Assembly (NCBI GenBank): GCA_031551635.1
Contig: JAVBNH010000027.1
Coordinates: 1 to 64,000, forward strand
DNA length: 64,000 nucleotides
Direction: 5' to 3'
Origin: JAVBNH01 sp031551635
GTDB taxonomy: Bacteria > Bacillota > Clostridia > Oscillospirales > Acutalibacteraceae
Shown: positions 9,516 through 18,801 of the stretch, in pieces
Numbering within the stretch: position 1 is the first letter of the stretch
How the letters are laid out: every line of letters starts with the position of its first letter
The notes under the pieces: model-generated
Told to the model about the DNA's origin: nothing
Databases searched by the model: none
What the model saw: the letters and a program-made list of their open reading frames with translations, nothing else
Program-made: the position numbers and the translations under genes

Positions 9516-9544
9516 ATTATAACAAATAAATACAGAAAAGGCAA
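9516..9544 (-). promoter_or_regulatory. Promoter of the hybrid kinase gene
   Basis: On the minus strand TTGCCT and TATAAT are separated by 17 bases, about 120 bases upstream of the kinase start. This is a good match to the housekeeping sigma-A consensus. Confidence 0.65.
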
Positions 9545-9566
9545 CAGCCGAATAATATTTATTATG

Positions 9567-9643
9567 CTATCCTGGGCTTGGCTTGCCAGGCTCACAACCC
9601 AAGTCTTGTTTTTAGTTGAGCTTTCAGCCTACTAAGGTGCTAA
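9567..9643 (-). repeat. 77-bp dispersed repeat, copy R3
   Basis: A diverged full-length copy in minus orientation, sitting between the promoters of the divergent kinase and topB genes. It starts TTAGCACC and its right end is altered (GGATAG for CGTTAG), and one hairpin arm has GAGCC for GGGCT, so it is probably one of the older copies. Confidence 0.85.
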
Positions 9644-9696
9644 ATAAAGCAATTATAATGCCTGCATAGAAATAAATATACTTTTTTTTCTGATTA

Positions 9697-9725
9697 TTGC
9701 CTTCCGAAAACTTTTTTGGTATAAT
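9697..9725 (+). promoter_or_regulatory. Promoter of topB
   Basis: TTGCCT (9697-9702) and TATAAT (9720-9725) are separated by exactly 17 bases, about 48 bases before the topB start codon. Confidence 0.7.
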
Positions 9726-9773
9726 TAAACTTAATTCAGTTAATCGAAATATATATGACAGGAGTTCATTAAA

Positions 9774-11960
9774 ATGCCAAAATCCCTTGTTCTCGCGGAA
9801 AAGCCTTCAGTAGCGCGTGAAATCGCAAAGATTCTCGGCTGCCGTCAAAACGGCGAGGGTTGTATTATAGGCGACAAATATATTGTGACCTGGGCGCTGG
9901 GGCACCTGGTAACACTTGCGGAGCCGGAGGTTTACAGCAAGGAATACAGCGAGTGGAGCCTTGAATATCTGCCCATGCTGCCGAAAAAAATGCAGCTGGT
10001 GGTGATAAAAGAGACCTCAAAGCAGTATAACGCGGTGCAAAAGCTGCTGCGTCAGCCGGATGTAAACGAAATTATTATTGCGACTGATTCCGGCAGGGAG
10101 GGGGAGCTTGTCGCGCGGTGGATTCTCATTAAGGCGGGCTGCACAAAGCCCGCGAAACGCTTATGGATTTCTTCCCAGACCGACAAGGCTGTCAGAGACG
10201 GCTTTAAAAATCTTAGGAATGCTACCGATTATTACAACCTTTTTTTATCCGCTCAGGCAAGGGCTGAGGCGGACTGGCTTGTCGGTCTGAATGTCACCCG
10301 CGCCCTGACCTGCAAATTCAACGCCTCTCTTTCTGCCGGGAGGGTGCAGACGCCCACATTGGCAATGATAGTAGAGAGGGAAGATGAAATAAAAAACTTC
10401 AAGCCGCGTGAATTTTATACAGTGAAAGCGAAATTTGACGGCTTCAGCGCCATATGGATGAATAATAGCCAGTCGCGGCTTTTTGAGCGTCAGTCAGCCG
10501 ACGATGTTGCCGCGAGAGTTCAGGGGCAAACAGGTATTGTTATCGAGGTTAACAAACAATACCGCCATAAAGCGCCTCCTGCAGCCTATGACCTGACTGA
10601 GCTGCAGAGGGACGCGAATAGGAAATACGCTTACACCGCGAAAGAAACCCTTTCACTCATGCAGTCGCTCTATGAAAGGCACAAGCTTCTGACCTATCCG
10701 CGTACGGATTCGAGGTACATCACAGACGATATTGTCCCGACTCTTCCGGTTCGTCTGCAGGCGATAGCAGTCGGCAGTTATCGCGAAGCCGCGCTGTCGT
10801 TATTGAAGTCGCGTCCGCTGAACACTAGATATATTGTTGACAACGCGAGGGTCACCGACCATCATGCGATTATTCCGACAGAGGAGCCGGTCAATCTTTT
10901 AAAGCTATCTCCGCAGGAAAAAAATATCTATGACCTCGTAGTGCGGCGTTTTCTCGCTGTGCTGTCCGCGGCATTCGAATACGAAGAAACAAGGCTCACT
11001 GTTCAAGTCGGCAAGGAGCGGTTTTACGCGAAAGGCAAAATGGTGATTAATCCCGGCTGGAAGCAAGCGTATTCACAGGATTTGATTTCGGACGAGGAGG
11101 AGGGCGACAGCGATTTAAGGGAACAGTCACTGCCGAAAATCAATCAAGGCGCGAAGCTACCCGTGCGTTCCTGCTCTGTCGAGACGGGAAAAACAAAACC
11201 GCCGGCGCGATATAACGAGGCGACACTGCTCACGGCGATGGAGAATCCCGGCGGCAAGGAGCTTGGGAGCGAGATGCGGGATATTTTGAAGAATACCAGC
11301 GGGCTTGGAACTCCGGCGACACGGGCGGATATTATTGAAAAGCTTTTTAATTCTTTCTATGTCGAGAGAAGGGGTAAGGAAATTATCCCGACCTCAAAGG
11401 GTATTCAGCTTATAAAAATTGTGCCGAAGGATTTGAAATCGGCGGAGCTGACCGCGAAATGGGAGCAGGAGCTTGCGCTTATTGCTCAGGGCAGGGTAAA
11501 AAACGACGTGTATATCGCTAAAATAAAGGATTATTCCGGAAGTCTTGTCAAGGCAGTAATTGCCAGCGAAGCAAAATATGTGCACGATAATCTAACACGT
11601 GAAAAATGCCCCGACTGCGAAAAATTCCTGCTTGAGGTCAAGGGTAAAAGGGGGCTTATGCTCGTCTGCCCGGATAGGGAATGCGGCTACCGCAAAAGCC
11701 TTGTAGTTGAAACAAACGCTCGCTGCCCAAACTGCCACAAAAAGCTTGAAATGCGCGGTGAGGGCGAAAAGCGGCTGTTCAGCTGTCCCTGCGGCTTCAG
11801 AGAAAAGCTCACTGACTTTGAAAAACGCCGGACAGAATCCGGCGCGAACAAGAACGATGTAAAAAATTACATGCAAAAGCAGGAGCGGGAGGATAAAAAG
11901 GAAACAGGCAATTCTGCGCTCGCTGAGCAGCTCGCGAAGTGGAAGCAGGCGGATAAATAA
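9774..11960 (+). CDS. topB: DNA topoisomerase III (type IA)
   Basis: A 728-residue type IA topoisomerase that relaxes or decatenates DNA through a transient 5'-phosphotyrosine link. The TOPRIM domain is at the N-terminus (MPKSLVLAEKPSVAREIAKILG; ATDSGREGELVARWI near residue 105). The core has SAGRVQTPTLAMIVER and the active-site phrase LTYPRTDSRYI with the catalytic Tyr near residue 307, plus GLGTPATRADIIE. The C-terminus (about 615-705) holds two cysteine clusters of zinc-ribbon type (CPDC...CPDREC; CPNC...CPC). Length and motif order fit TopB rather than TopA. RBS AGGAG is 9 bases before the ATG. It is transcribed alone and ends at a convergent terminator shared with the transporter gene. 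Confidence 0.95.
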   Translation: MPKSLVLAEKPSVAREIAKILGCRQNGEGCIIGDKYIVTWALGHLVTLAEPEVYSKEYSEWSLEYLPMLPKKMQLVVIKETSKQYNAVQKLLRQPDVNEIIIATDSGREGELVARWILIKAGCTKPAKRLWISSQTDKAVRDGFKNLRNATDYYNLFLSAQARAEADWLVGLNVTRALTCKFNASLSAGRVQTPTLAMIVEREDEIKNFKPREFYTVKAKFDGFSAIWMNNSQSRLFERQSADDVAARVQGQTGIVIEVNKQYRHKAPPAAYDLTELQRDANRKYAYTAKETLSLMQSLYERHKLLTYPRTDSRYITDDIVPTLPVRLQAIAVGSYREAALSLLKSRPLNTRYIVDNARVTDHHAIIPTEEPVNLLKLSPQEKNIYDLVVRRFLAVLSAAFEYEETRLTVQVGKERFYAKGKMVINPGWKQAYSQDLISDEEEGDSDLREQSLPKINQGAKLPVRSCSVETGKTKPPARYNEATLLTAMENPGGKELGSEMRDILKNTSGLGTPATRADIIEKLFNSFYVERRGKEIIPTSKGIQLIKIVPKDLKSAELTAKWEQELALIAQGRVKNDVYIAKIKDYSGSLVKAVIASEAKYVHDNLTREKCPDCEKFLLEVKGKRGLMLVCPDRECGYRKSLVVETNARCPNCHKKLEMRGEGEKRLFSCPCGFREKLTDFEKRRTESGANKNDVKNYMQKQEREDKKETGNSALAEQLAKWKQADK

Positions 11961-11987
11961 AACGTTTTTCAACAATTTTAGACAAAA

Positions 11988-12015
11988 AAAGAGCAGGTGT
12001 TACATCCTGCTCTTT
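11988..12015. terminator. Bidirectional terminator between topB and the symporter gene
   Basis: A 10-bp stem (AAAGAGCAGG / CCTGCTCTTT) with an 8-base loop lies between two convergent genes. A run of A before and T after the stem lets it work in both directions. Confidence 0.8.
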
Positions 12016-12021
12016 AAAATG

Positions 12022-13548
12022 TTATATTTCGTTTTCGTTCTGATTCTGTTTGTCGCTGCTCATTCCGTCTGAAAGCTCCCTTTGTTTTTCCGCTCTGCTC
12101 GCAAGAAGCTCAATATACATACGCTCGCGTTTTTCGCCCGTCAGGTCGTAAAACAGCTTTACAATGGAGTCGAATGAGCCTGTAATAAGGGGAATGACCG
12201 TGGCAATCGCAAACAGTCCGAATTTCGCCTTGTCTGTCTGCATTCCGAAGCCGGCGTTAATGTCGTAGCCGAGTCTTTTCATAATCATCGGGCGGATTCC
12301 GCCCGTGACTGAGCCGATAAGCTTATTCGCCAGCCCCAGTGCGACAGAGGTCAATCCTTCGGTTCTGTAGCCGTATTTCCATTCGCAGTAGTCCATTGTC
12401 TCGTTTGTGATTTCAATCGGTATGACCTTTCGCACGCCGTAAAGGAACATAAATAGCGTTTCCTGAAGCATTATCGCGGGAATCATCAGAGCGGGCTTCT
12501 GGTAGAAGCCGTTTTTACCTGTGCCCCCGATTATGCCGAAGAAAAACACAAGCCCCATCAGCCAGTCGCCTATGTCGCCGCCGACTATCCAAAGGAATTT
12601 TGTCGAAAACCTCTTTTTAAGCTTGTTTACATAGGTGTAGCTCATTGGTGAGACAATGCTGCCGGGGATTCCGACGATATTGTTTATTGAAGCTGAGCCG
12701 AGCACATCGATGTAATAGTTGTCCATATTGCCGTGAATCTGCAATGCGGCGCCGAGCTGAGAGAGTGCGATTATTGCCAGCGGCTTGCTGCCGAAGATAG
12801 TACGCAGGCTGTCCTTTACACTGGGTGCGGTGACAGACTGCACTACCCGCTCGCGAACCATTATAAAGAAATAAAGTGCCATCAGCGCGCTGAACATCAT
12901 TGTCGCGACGCCGAGGAAAACATAGGTTGACTTCATGTTCAGTGAAATAACCTTATGGTTGATAAGGTCAATTAAAATGCCGAGAATGATATTAACTCCG
13001 CCTGTGGGAATAAAGTTTGACCAGAATCGCGTGATTGTGATTAATCTGGTTCTGTCAGTCGGGTGAGGTGTTATGGTTGAGGTCAGACCGGTTTCCGAGA
13101 GATTGTTGAAGGTATCAACAACACTTCGCATTGCGCCGAGAAGGAGATAAGCAATAGCTTTTTTTATATTGTTCGGGTCGGTGTTGAAAAACATCGGCAT
13201 CATCCAGAAAAGGCTGCCCATAATCGCGTTGAAAAATGCCGCGACAATCAGGTAGGGCTTGAATTTACCCCATCGGGTACGGGTTTTGTCAACAATGACG
13301 CCGATAAACAGATCGTTTATTGTGTCCCAGACAGAGTTAAAAATATTGATAGCCGCATACCAGTTCAGATTGATTTTCAGGACATCAAAAACAAAACGGT
13401 CTTTGTATTTGTTGATATTCAGGCTATGGGCTGAGGTAAACATTACAAAGCCGAAGGTCTCGCGTCTGCCGACATAACGGCGGTCAGGGAAGGTTTTTTG
13501 CTCTGTCCCGACATTGACGGCAGCGCCTTCCTTTTCAAATTCATCCAT
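12022..13548 (-). CDS. GPH-family sugar:cation symporter (MFS)
   Basis: A 508-residue polytopic membrane protein of the glycoside-pentoside-hexuronide:cation symporter family. Near residue 85 it has the diagnostic loop DKTRTRWGKFKPYLI, followed by about eleven further hydrophobic segments. The family takes up melibiose, xylosides, glucuronides and similar sugars with H+ or Na+. The start at 13548 (MDEFEKEG) has AAGGA upstream; longer in-frame starts have no RBS. It is divergent from a GH63-like cytoplasmic glycosidase, so the pair probably imports and cleaves one oligosaccharide. Substrate cannot be told from sequence. Confidence 0.88.
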   Translation of the reverse strand: MDEFEKEGAAVNVGTEQKTFPDRRYVGRRETFGFVMFTSAHSLNINKYKDRFVFDVLKINLNWYAAINIFNSVWDTINDLFIGVIVDKTRTRWGKFKPYLIVAAFFNAIMGSLFWMMPMFFNTDPNNIKKAIAYLLLGAMRSVVDTFNNLSETGLTSTITPHPTDRTRLITITRFWSNFIPTGGVNIILGILIDLINHKVISLNMKSTYVFLGVATMMFSALMALYFFIMVRERVVQSVTAPSVKDSLRTIFGSKPLAIIALSQLGAALQIHGNMDNYYIDVLGSASINNIVGIPGSIVSPMSYTYVNKLKKRFSTKFLWIVGGDIGDWLMGLVFFFGIIGGTGKNGFYQKPALMIPAIMLQETLFMFLYGVRKVIPIEITNETMDYCEWKYGYRTEGLTSVALGLANKLIGSVTGGIRPMIMKRLGYDINAGFGMQTDKAKFGLFAIATVIPLITGSFDSIVKLFYDLTGEKRERMYIELLASRAEKQRELSDGMSSDKQNQNENEI

Positions 13549-13708
13549 AAAACTCACATTCCTTTTCATTTTTTGAGAATATACTGTGTAAATCAAGTAT
13601 AAAGCTCAGTATATAAAACCACTTGATTATATCGCGTTTCCACTGTGTTTACAATAACATTTGAGGAAAAATAACAATTACAATATTTACATATTTAATA
13701 AGAATGAA

Positions 13709-13736
13709 TGACAATCAGCTTTTTATATGCTATACT
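13709..13736 (+). promoter_or_regulatory. Probable promoter of the GH63-like gene
   Basis: TGACAA and TATACT are separated by 16 bases, ending 57 bases before the start codon, in an AT-rich region between two divergent genes. Confidence 0.45.
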
Positions 13737-13792
13737 CATGACATGCCTCATCATTAAGATTATGAACGAATAAAAGAAAGCCGGTATTAGCT

Positions 13793-16441
13793 ATGAATTA
13801 CGATGCTCTTGTTAACTTTCATGACCTTCGCATAAGCGACTGGGGTCCGTTTTCGAAGCGCTATATGGGAATATCGCATATTGCGAATAAGGAATGCGGA
13901 TATCGCCTTGATTTCTGCGCCTATCCGCAGATTCAAAGCGGCAAAGCCTTTGTGCCTTATATAGCTCAGGGTTATCATCCGTGGGAAGCAAACACAGAGC
14001 TGACATATTATACCCACCGGCATGACATAGTCTGGAAGGATATTATTTATACCGATATTTCTTTTTTTGCCGCCGGTGAAAATGTGCGCGTTTGCCGCGC
14101 CGAAACAGTCAATAATTCGTCTCGTGCGATTAATATAATGCTGCACAACACGCTAATGATGAATTACACCACTGAGAACGGTGCGCATAAGAGCAGCGAA
14201 TATATCGCCGCGAAGCCGAGACTTGCCTACGGCGACAGGTGGATTGACGCTTTTGAGAGAACGGAGTATATTTCCGGTACGCCGGGTGTTACGGAAAGTC
14301 TGCAATATGACGGCAAGATAAAGGGCGAGGTTCTCGCCTCAGGCTTTGTCGGAGCGCGGGCATTGTTGTTCTCTCAAACGGCTGGCGACAGGCTTAGTTA
14401 CCGCGTCAGGATGGAAAAAGACGGTATGCCTCATCTGATTATCCGCTACAAAATGAAGCCGGGTACCTCTGCACGGCTTGTTTTTTCGGGATTTTATGAC
14501 GGAAGCGTAACGCTGAGCGCGAATGATGAGGAAATGCAACAATGTGATTTGCGTGTTTGGCAGCGTAAAAAAGGTGAATATGACTTAAATATAGAAAGTA
14601 TAGACGGTGTTCCAGTATTGCTTGACGGTTTTTTACTATGTGAGGAAAACCGCACCTCCGCGACTATTTTTGACACGAGTGTCAATGACAGACACCCTCA
14701 GGTGATTGAGAAGGGTGAAAATTCGGCGATTTTTAAATATGACGGCTGCCCCTCATACTACGGTGTCGCATGGCAGAACGATATGGGGGCGAAAATCGAC
14801 AACCGCTGCGACACATCGGCAAACGAGTACACCTTTGCGGTTGTGCAGGGACCTCTGCGTTTGAGCGCGAACAGCCGAAAGGTCAGCTACACCCTTCTTT
14901 GTTCGGCTGATAATGCGTCGGAGGTGACAACACTTCTCGATAGATTCCGCGGCTTTGATAATTCGGAATTGGAAAAGCTTTATAATGCCTCAAGGTCTGA
15001 TGCCGTGCTGATGAATGGAAATTCCGGCGGCAAAGCGTATGAACCGAGCATAAATCGAATGTCAGCAATGACACTGACAAATATAGTCTATCCGATTCGC
15101 TGCAAAGGCAATTTTATCCGCCATTTTACGCCGGGGCGCGGCTGGGACTGTCTGTATACATGGGATTCCGGATTTATCGGGCTTGGGCTTTCGGAAATTT
15201 CACATGACAGGGCGGTTGATTGCCTGAACGCATATGTTACTGAACCCGGTGACAATGAAACTGCCTTCATTCATCACGGAACACCTCTGCCGGTTCAAGC
15301 CTTTCTTTATCAGGATATTGCGGACAAATTCGGCGGCGAGGATTTTCTGCGGCACTATTACAGCAGATTGAAGGGTTTTCATACATTTCTTTCCGGCAGG
15401 AGTGTCGGCTCCTCGACTGCTTCTCTCGGAAGCGGACTGCTTCGCACATGGGACTATTTCTATAATTCCGGCGGCTGGGACGACTATCCCGCTCAGGTTT
15501 ACTCACGCCGTAACGGCTTGTATCCCGTTGTCTCGCCGATGGTTACAAATGTGCATTTCATCAATTTATGCCGTATTCTGGCTATTGCAGCGGGACGTCT
15601 CGGTATGCATGAGGATGTAGAAATGTACATCAGTGACATAAAAAAAACCGCCGCCGCGATTGAAGAATACGCGTGGGACGGCGAGGCTGGTTACTATTCA
15701 TATGTTTTGCATGAAAACGGCAAGCCCTGCGGTGCACTGCGCGATGAAAACGGCGTAAACATGAACATGGGGCTTGACGGAATTTATCCTGTTTTTGACG
15801 GTTTTTGCCCGCAGGAACGAATTGACTTCCTCCTCGGCAGACTCTTTGACGAGGAGAGAATATGGTCTGTCGTCGGGCTTTCCACCGTCGATATGACCGC
15901 GCCGTATTATAACCCCGACGGTTATTGGAACGGCTCGGTGTGGATGCCCCATCAGTGGTTTTTTTCGAAGGGTTTGCTTGACCTCGGTCGCCCCGATTTA
16001 TATTATAAAATCGCGAAAAGAGCACTGGAGGTCTGGCGTGAAAACTCTGATGAAAGCTATGACTGCTATGAGGTTTTTGACATCCCTTCAGCGAGGGGGC
16101 AGTGCTGCAACCACTTCTCGGGTCTTTCGACACCGGTGCTAAAGTGGTATAATTCGCTCTTTGCTCCGGGTACGGTCACTGCAGGAGTGGAAACAGTTAT
16201 AACAGAGCATAAGCTGTCAAATGACGGAAAAGCGCTGTATGCGAAACTGCTTTGCCATGGCAAACAGGCTGGTGTGATATTCGTGCTGAGTGAAGCAGTG
16301 GAATTTTCCGTGAAGGTAAACGGCCTTGAAACAGAATTTAACCGCCTTGAACGCGGAGCTGTCTCGGTCGTTATTAAGACAAACGCCGCGCTTGACGCGC
16401 CGTGCGAAAAAGAGCTTGTGATTAAAGCTCTAATAAATTAA
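13793..16441 (+). CDS. GH63-like six-hairpin glycosidase
   Basis: An 882-residue cytoplasmic protein. The N-terminal half (1-400) is beta-rich and the C-terminal half (about 420-790) has the repeated helix pattern of an (alpha/alpha)6 barrel. Hallmarks of GH63/GH37-type enzymes are visible: GWDCLYTWDSGFIGLGL, TWDYFYNSGGWDDYPAQ, and GYWNGSVWMPHQWFFSKGLLDLG, which hold the acidic residues usually involved in catalysis. The final 90 residues form a small beta domain. Such proteins cleave alpha-glucosidic, mannosylglycerate or similar bonds; the substrate here is unknown. The neighbouring divergent GPH symporter suggests an imported oligosaccharide. The ATG has only a weak GAAAG upstream. Confidence 0.8.
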   Translation: MNYDALVNFHDLRISDWGPFSKRYMGISHIANKECGYRLDFCAYPQIQSGKAFVPYIAQGYHPWEANTELTYYTHRHDIVWKDIIYTDISFFAAGENVRVCRAETVNNSSRAINIMLHNTLMMNYTTENGAHKSSEYIAAKPRLAYGDRWIDAFERTEYISGTPGVTESLQYDGKIKGEVLASGFVGARALLFSQTAGDRLSYRVRMEKDGMPHLIIRYKMKPGTSARLVFSGFYDGSVTLSANDEEMQQCDLRVWQRKKGEYDLNIESIDGVPVLLDGFLLCEENRTSATIFDTSVNDRHPQVIEKGENSAIFKYDGCPSYYGVAWQNDMGAKIDNRCDTSANEYTFAVVQGPLRLSANSRKVSYTLLCSADNASEVTTLLDRFRGFDNSELEKLYNASRSDAVLMNGNSGGKAYEPSINRMSAMTLTNIVYPIRCKGNFIRHFTPGRGWDCLYTWDSGFIGLGLSEISHDRAVDCLNAYVTEPGDNETAFIHHGTPLPVQAFLYQDIADKFGGEDFLRHYYSRLKGFHTFLSGRSVGSSTASLGSGLLRTWDYFYNSGGWDDYPAQVYSRRNGLYPVVSPMVTNVHFINLCRILAIAAGRLGMHEDVEMYISDIKKTAAAIEEYAWDGEAGYYSYVLHENGKPCGALRDENGVNMNMGLDGIYPVFDGFCPQERIDFLLGRLFDEERIWSVVGLSTVDMTAPYYNPDGYWNGSVWMPHQWFFSKGLLDLGRPDLYYKIAKRALEVWRENSDESYDCYEVFDIPSARGQCCNHFSGLSTPVLKWYNSLFAPGTVTAGVETVITEHKLSNDGKALYAKLLCHGKQAGVIFVLSEAVEFSVKVNGLETEFNRLERGAVSVVIKTNAALDAPCEKELVIKALIN

Positions 16442-16462
16442 TCACCACAGATTAAATCTACG

Positions 16463-16620
16463 ATAGGTTGCAAAATAAAATAGATTATACTAATCCTCAA
16501 TTAAAATAGTTGTAACTTGTCGCAACTTATTCCGAATGCCCTTTTACATTCGGAGTTGCTCCAGTTACGTCTTTTTAATTGGGACCAGTATTATAAGGCG
16601 AAGCCTTATCCTACAGCCCT
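16463..16620 (+). repeat. Outer repeat (copy A) carrying a MITE
   Basis: Left part (16463-16487) and right part (16591-16620, with the short hairpin AAGGCGAAGCCTT) match, once joined, a continuous sequence found without the inner element on the minus strand at 40168-40221 and, with an insert, at 37663-37820. Heptamer-like CTAACTC units follow at 16626-16648 and run into the end of the 4Fe-4S gene. Confidence 0.75.
16488..16590 (+). mobile_element. 103-bp foldback MITE, copy A
   Basis: The ends TACTAATCCTCAATTAAAA and (inverted) TACTGGTCCCAATTAAAAA form imperfect terminal inverted repeats. Inside are nested paired segments GTAACT/AGTTAC, CAACT/AGTTG and CCGAATG/CATTCGG, so the whole element can fold into one long hairpin. 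It is flanked by ATTATA on both sides, which occurs once in the empty site at 40190-40205. Too short to code for a transposase. Confidence 0.75.
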
Positions 16621-16639
16621 GTCTCCTAACTCTTGAGCC

Positions 16640-17482
16640 CTAACTCCTGTTTGGGCCGCTGCTGATTGCCTTTTTTTCGCAGCATGACTTGCAGTCGCCG
16701 CACCTTATACATTCGCAGCTGTTGCAGTTTGCGACCGGGTCAATGTCCATTTTGCAAACCTCGGCGCATTTTCCGCAGTGTGTGCAGGCGTTTTTATCAA
16801 CGCTGTACCTATAGAAAGAAACTTTATTAAAAAAGCCGTAAATCGCACCTAATGGACACATGAATTTGCAAAATGGGCGGTATATCATCAGCGAAAGCAT
16901 TACTATCACAACCAAAATAAATAGCTTTTGCCCCCACAGATAGCCTATAAGGGTTCTCAAAGAACCGTTCAACGCAAGCAACGGCACGCCCGCCTCGAGT
17001 GTTCCGGCGGGGCAGAAGTATTTGCAAAAAAACGGCGAAGATACGACTTCGGTCAAGCCGTAAAACAGCGGTAAACCGATTACAAAAACGCCCAGAAAAA
17101 AATATTTCAGATATTTTATGTATTTGAATTTGCGTTTGACCTTGAAAAAAGGGATTTTGTATAACAGCTCCTGTATAAAGCCGAAGGGACAGAGAAAACC
17201 GCAGATAAGCCTTCCGGCAAGCACACCGAAAAGCAATAGTAAACCGAGAATATAGTAAGGAAAGCTGTATTTAATATCTGACAGCGCCATTTGCAAAGCG
17301 CCCAGCGGGCAGGAACCGACCGCGCCGGGGCAGGAATAGCAGTTGAGCCCTGGGACGCAAACAGCTTTGGAGCCGCCGCCATAGATGGCGCCGTTCAGAA
17401 AGCCCTTGACATTTGCGTTATAAAGCAAGGCGCATAAAAGCTGAGTAATCTGCCGCTTTCGATGCGAAAAAAAAATTCTCAT
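16640..17482 (-). CDS. 4Fe-4S binding polytopic membrane protein (NapH/CcoG-like)
   Basis: A 280-residue membrane protein with about four to five hydrophobic segments and several cysteine sets: CYSCPGAVGSCPLGA (near 48-62), CGFLCPFG, FFCKYFCPAG, CKFMCPLGA, and two C-terminal ferredoxin-like clusters (CTHCGKCAEVCKMDID and CIRCGDCKSCCEK). Such proteins pass electrons across or along the membrane. In related Clostridia it sits beside a TlpA-type thioredoxin and a CD1871A microprotein, both present here upstream, but separated by a DUF1016 gene. RBS GAGG is 7 bases from the ATG. The last four codons and stop lie in a CTAACTC-type tandem repeat, so the C-terminus may have been remodelled. Confidence 0.85.
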   Translation of the reverse strand: MRIFFSHRKRQITQLLCALLYNANVKGFLNGAIYGGGSKAVCVPGLNCYSCPGAVGSCPLGALQMALSDIKYSFPYYILGLLLLFGVLAGRLICGFLCPFGFIQELLYKIPFFKVKRKFKYIKYLKYFFLGVFVIGLPLFYGLTEVVSSPFFCKYFCPAGTLEAGVPLLALNGSLRTLIGYLWGQKLFILVVIVMLSLMIYRPFCKFMCPLGAIYGFFNKVSFYRYSVDKNACTHCGKCAEVCKMDIDPVANCNSCECIRCGDCKSCCEKKAISSGPNRS

Positions 17483-17510
17483 TACAAGACCTCACAATTT
17501 GTCTTTTTAG

Positions 17511-18521
17511 TCACTTATCCTCAAAATTTTCGGACAACTCCGTCAATTCACGAAGTTTGTTTTCTAAAATCTTTTTATCAGGTAAATGCAATTTATATTC
17601 AGCGATAAGCGCTGGTGATAAACTTCGGTTAATTGCATATTCAACAACTGACGCGTCTTTTATACTACAAAGAATAAGACCGACACTCGGATTTTCGTTG
17701 TCTTTTTTTACATCGCGGTCGAGAGCTTCTAAATAAAATTCCAGCTGTCCGAGATGCTCCGGCTTGAATCTCCCAATTTTTAATTCTATTGCTACAAGAC
17801 AATGCAGCTCCCTGTTGTAGAACAGTAAATCGATGTTAAAGTCTGTATTGCCAACTTGAATGCGGTATTCTTCACCGACAAGTGTGAAATCCTTCCCGAA
17901 CTCTAAAATAAAATTTTTCAAGTTTCCGACAATTGCTTTGCGCAAATCCTTCTCCTTATGGTATTCAGGTAAATCTAAAAACTCCAAAACATAGCTGTCG
18001 CGAAGAGCTGTCAGACTTTCGCTTTTTTCCAAAGTCAGTTTGTTGGTGATTTTCGACATCATCGTACGCTCATAAAGGCTACTGTCGATTTGACGTCCTA
18101 GTTCCCGTTTAGAATAATTATATTTAGAAGACAAAACAAGATAAAATTCACGTTCCTCGTCTGTTTTTGCTGCCATCATTATCAAAACATTGTTAGACCA
18201 GCTGATTTCTCTCACCAGTGGCGAGAGTTTTTCTTTATTGCGATATGTTTCATAAAACTGTTTCATTCGCCAGATATTTTGCGCAGAGAAACCTTTAACA
18301 CCAATGAAATGACTTTGGATAAAGCCAGAGAATTCTTTAACCACCGCTTTACCCCAACCACCGTCAGCAACCCTGTGACTTATATATTCCCCTATGTGCC
18401 AATACATATTTATAAGCTCACGATTAACAGCCCTGAAAGCATTTTCGTTTGCATTCCTAATTATTTCTATGATTTCATCAAATTCTCCTTTGTATCTTTT
18501 AGGAATTAAATTGTCACTCAT
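17511..18521 (-). CDS. PDDEXK nuclease domain protein of the DUF1016 (YhcG) family
   Basis: A 336-residue protein. Residues 1-150 match the DUF1016 N-terminal winged-helix region (MYWHIGEYISHR, GFSAQNIWRMKQFY). The C-terminal half has the PD-(D/E)XK core FNIDLLFYNRELHCLVAIELKIGRF with the Asp (FNID) and Glu-x-Lys (ELK) expected for catalysis, followed by HLGQLEFYLEALD. Family members are linked to mobile DNA and defence islands; the actual substrate is unknown. RBS GGAGGAG precedes the ATG. It is more AT-rich than its neighbours and separates the CD1871A microprotein gene from the 4Fe-4S gene, which points to insertion into an older operon by transfer. Confidence 0.88.
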   Translation of the reverse strand: MSDNLIPKRYKGEFDEIIEIIRNANENAFRAVNRELINMYWHIGEYISHRVADGGWGKAVVKEFSGFIQSHFIGVKGFSAQNIWRMKQFYETYRNKEKLSPLVREISWSNNVLIMMAAKTDEEREFYLVLSSKYNYSKRELGRQIDSSLYERTMMSKITNKLTLEKSESLTALRDSYVLEFLDLPEYHKEKDLRKAIVGNLKNFILEFGKDFTLVGEEYRIQVGNTDFNIDLLFYNRELHCLVAIELKIGRFKPEHLGQLEFYLEALDRDVKKDNENPSVGLILCSIKDASVVEYAINRSLSPALIAEYKLHLPDKKILENKLRELTELSENFEDK

Positions 18522-18627
18522 TATTACTCCTCCATTTCTTCACGGCAAAACGAAAAGAATTATATCTGTTTATTAAATTAAGCTTAAAAAACCTTTTCTT
18601 CAAAATTCTTTTTCTTTCAGCTATAAA

Positions 18628-18777
18628 TTATCCGATTCCAATGCACTCAAGGCAGACTCTTATAGCTTTTTCAAGCACATCAAGATGCTGCCCTCCGGCT
18701 ATTCCGAGAGCTATCAAAAAAAGTGCCGACAAAAGTATTGCGGAGGGTAATATCTTTATTTCTTTTATGATTCTCAT
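18628..18777 (-). CDS. CD1871A-family CXXC microprotein
   Basis: A 49-residue gene: MRIIKEIKILPSAILL..., one hydrophobic segment (about residues 10-28), then a short amphipathic tail ending RVCLECIGIG at the C-terminus. That C-terminal CLECIGIG with its CxxC is the signature of the CD1871A family, tiny membrane proteins encoded next to a thioredoxin-like protein and a 4Fe-4S membrane protein in Clostridia. RBS AAGGGG lies 9 bases before the ATG, and the gene begins 24 bases after the TlpA stop codon, so they are co-transcribed. The CxxC suggests a redox or metal-ligating role with its neighbours; this is inference. Confidence 0.85.
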   Translation of the reverse strand: MRIIKEIKILPSAILLSALFLIALGIAGGQHLDVLEKAIRVCLECIGIG

Positions 18778-18801
18778 AGTAAATATCCCCTTGAGCGGAT
18801 T

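Noticed and set aside
15630..16133. 167-codon minus-strand frame opposite the GH63-like gene
   Set aside because: Arg/Ser-rich composition typical of an antisense frame, no RBS, no domain; the opposite strand codes for well-conserved barrel motifs.
16640..18521. DUF1016 plus neighbours as a complete restriction-modification or defence island
   Set aside because: No methyltransferase, specificity subunit or other defence gene is adjacent; the neighbours are redox proteins.
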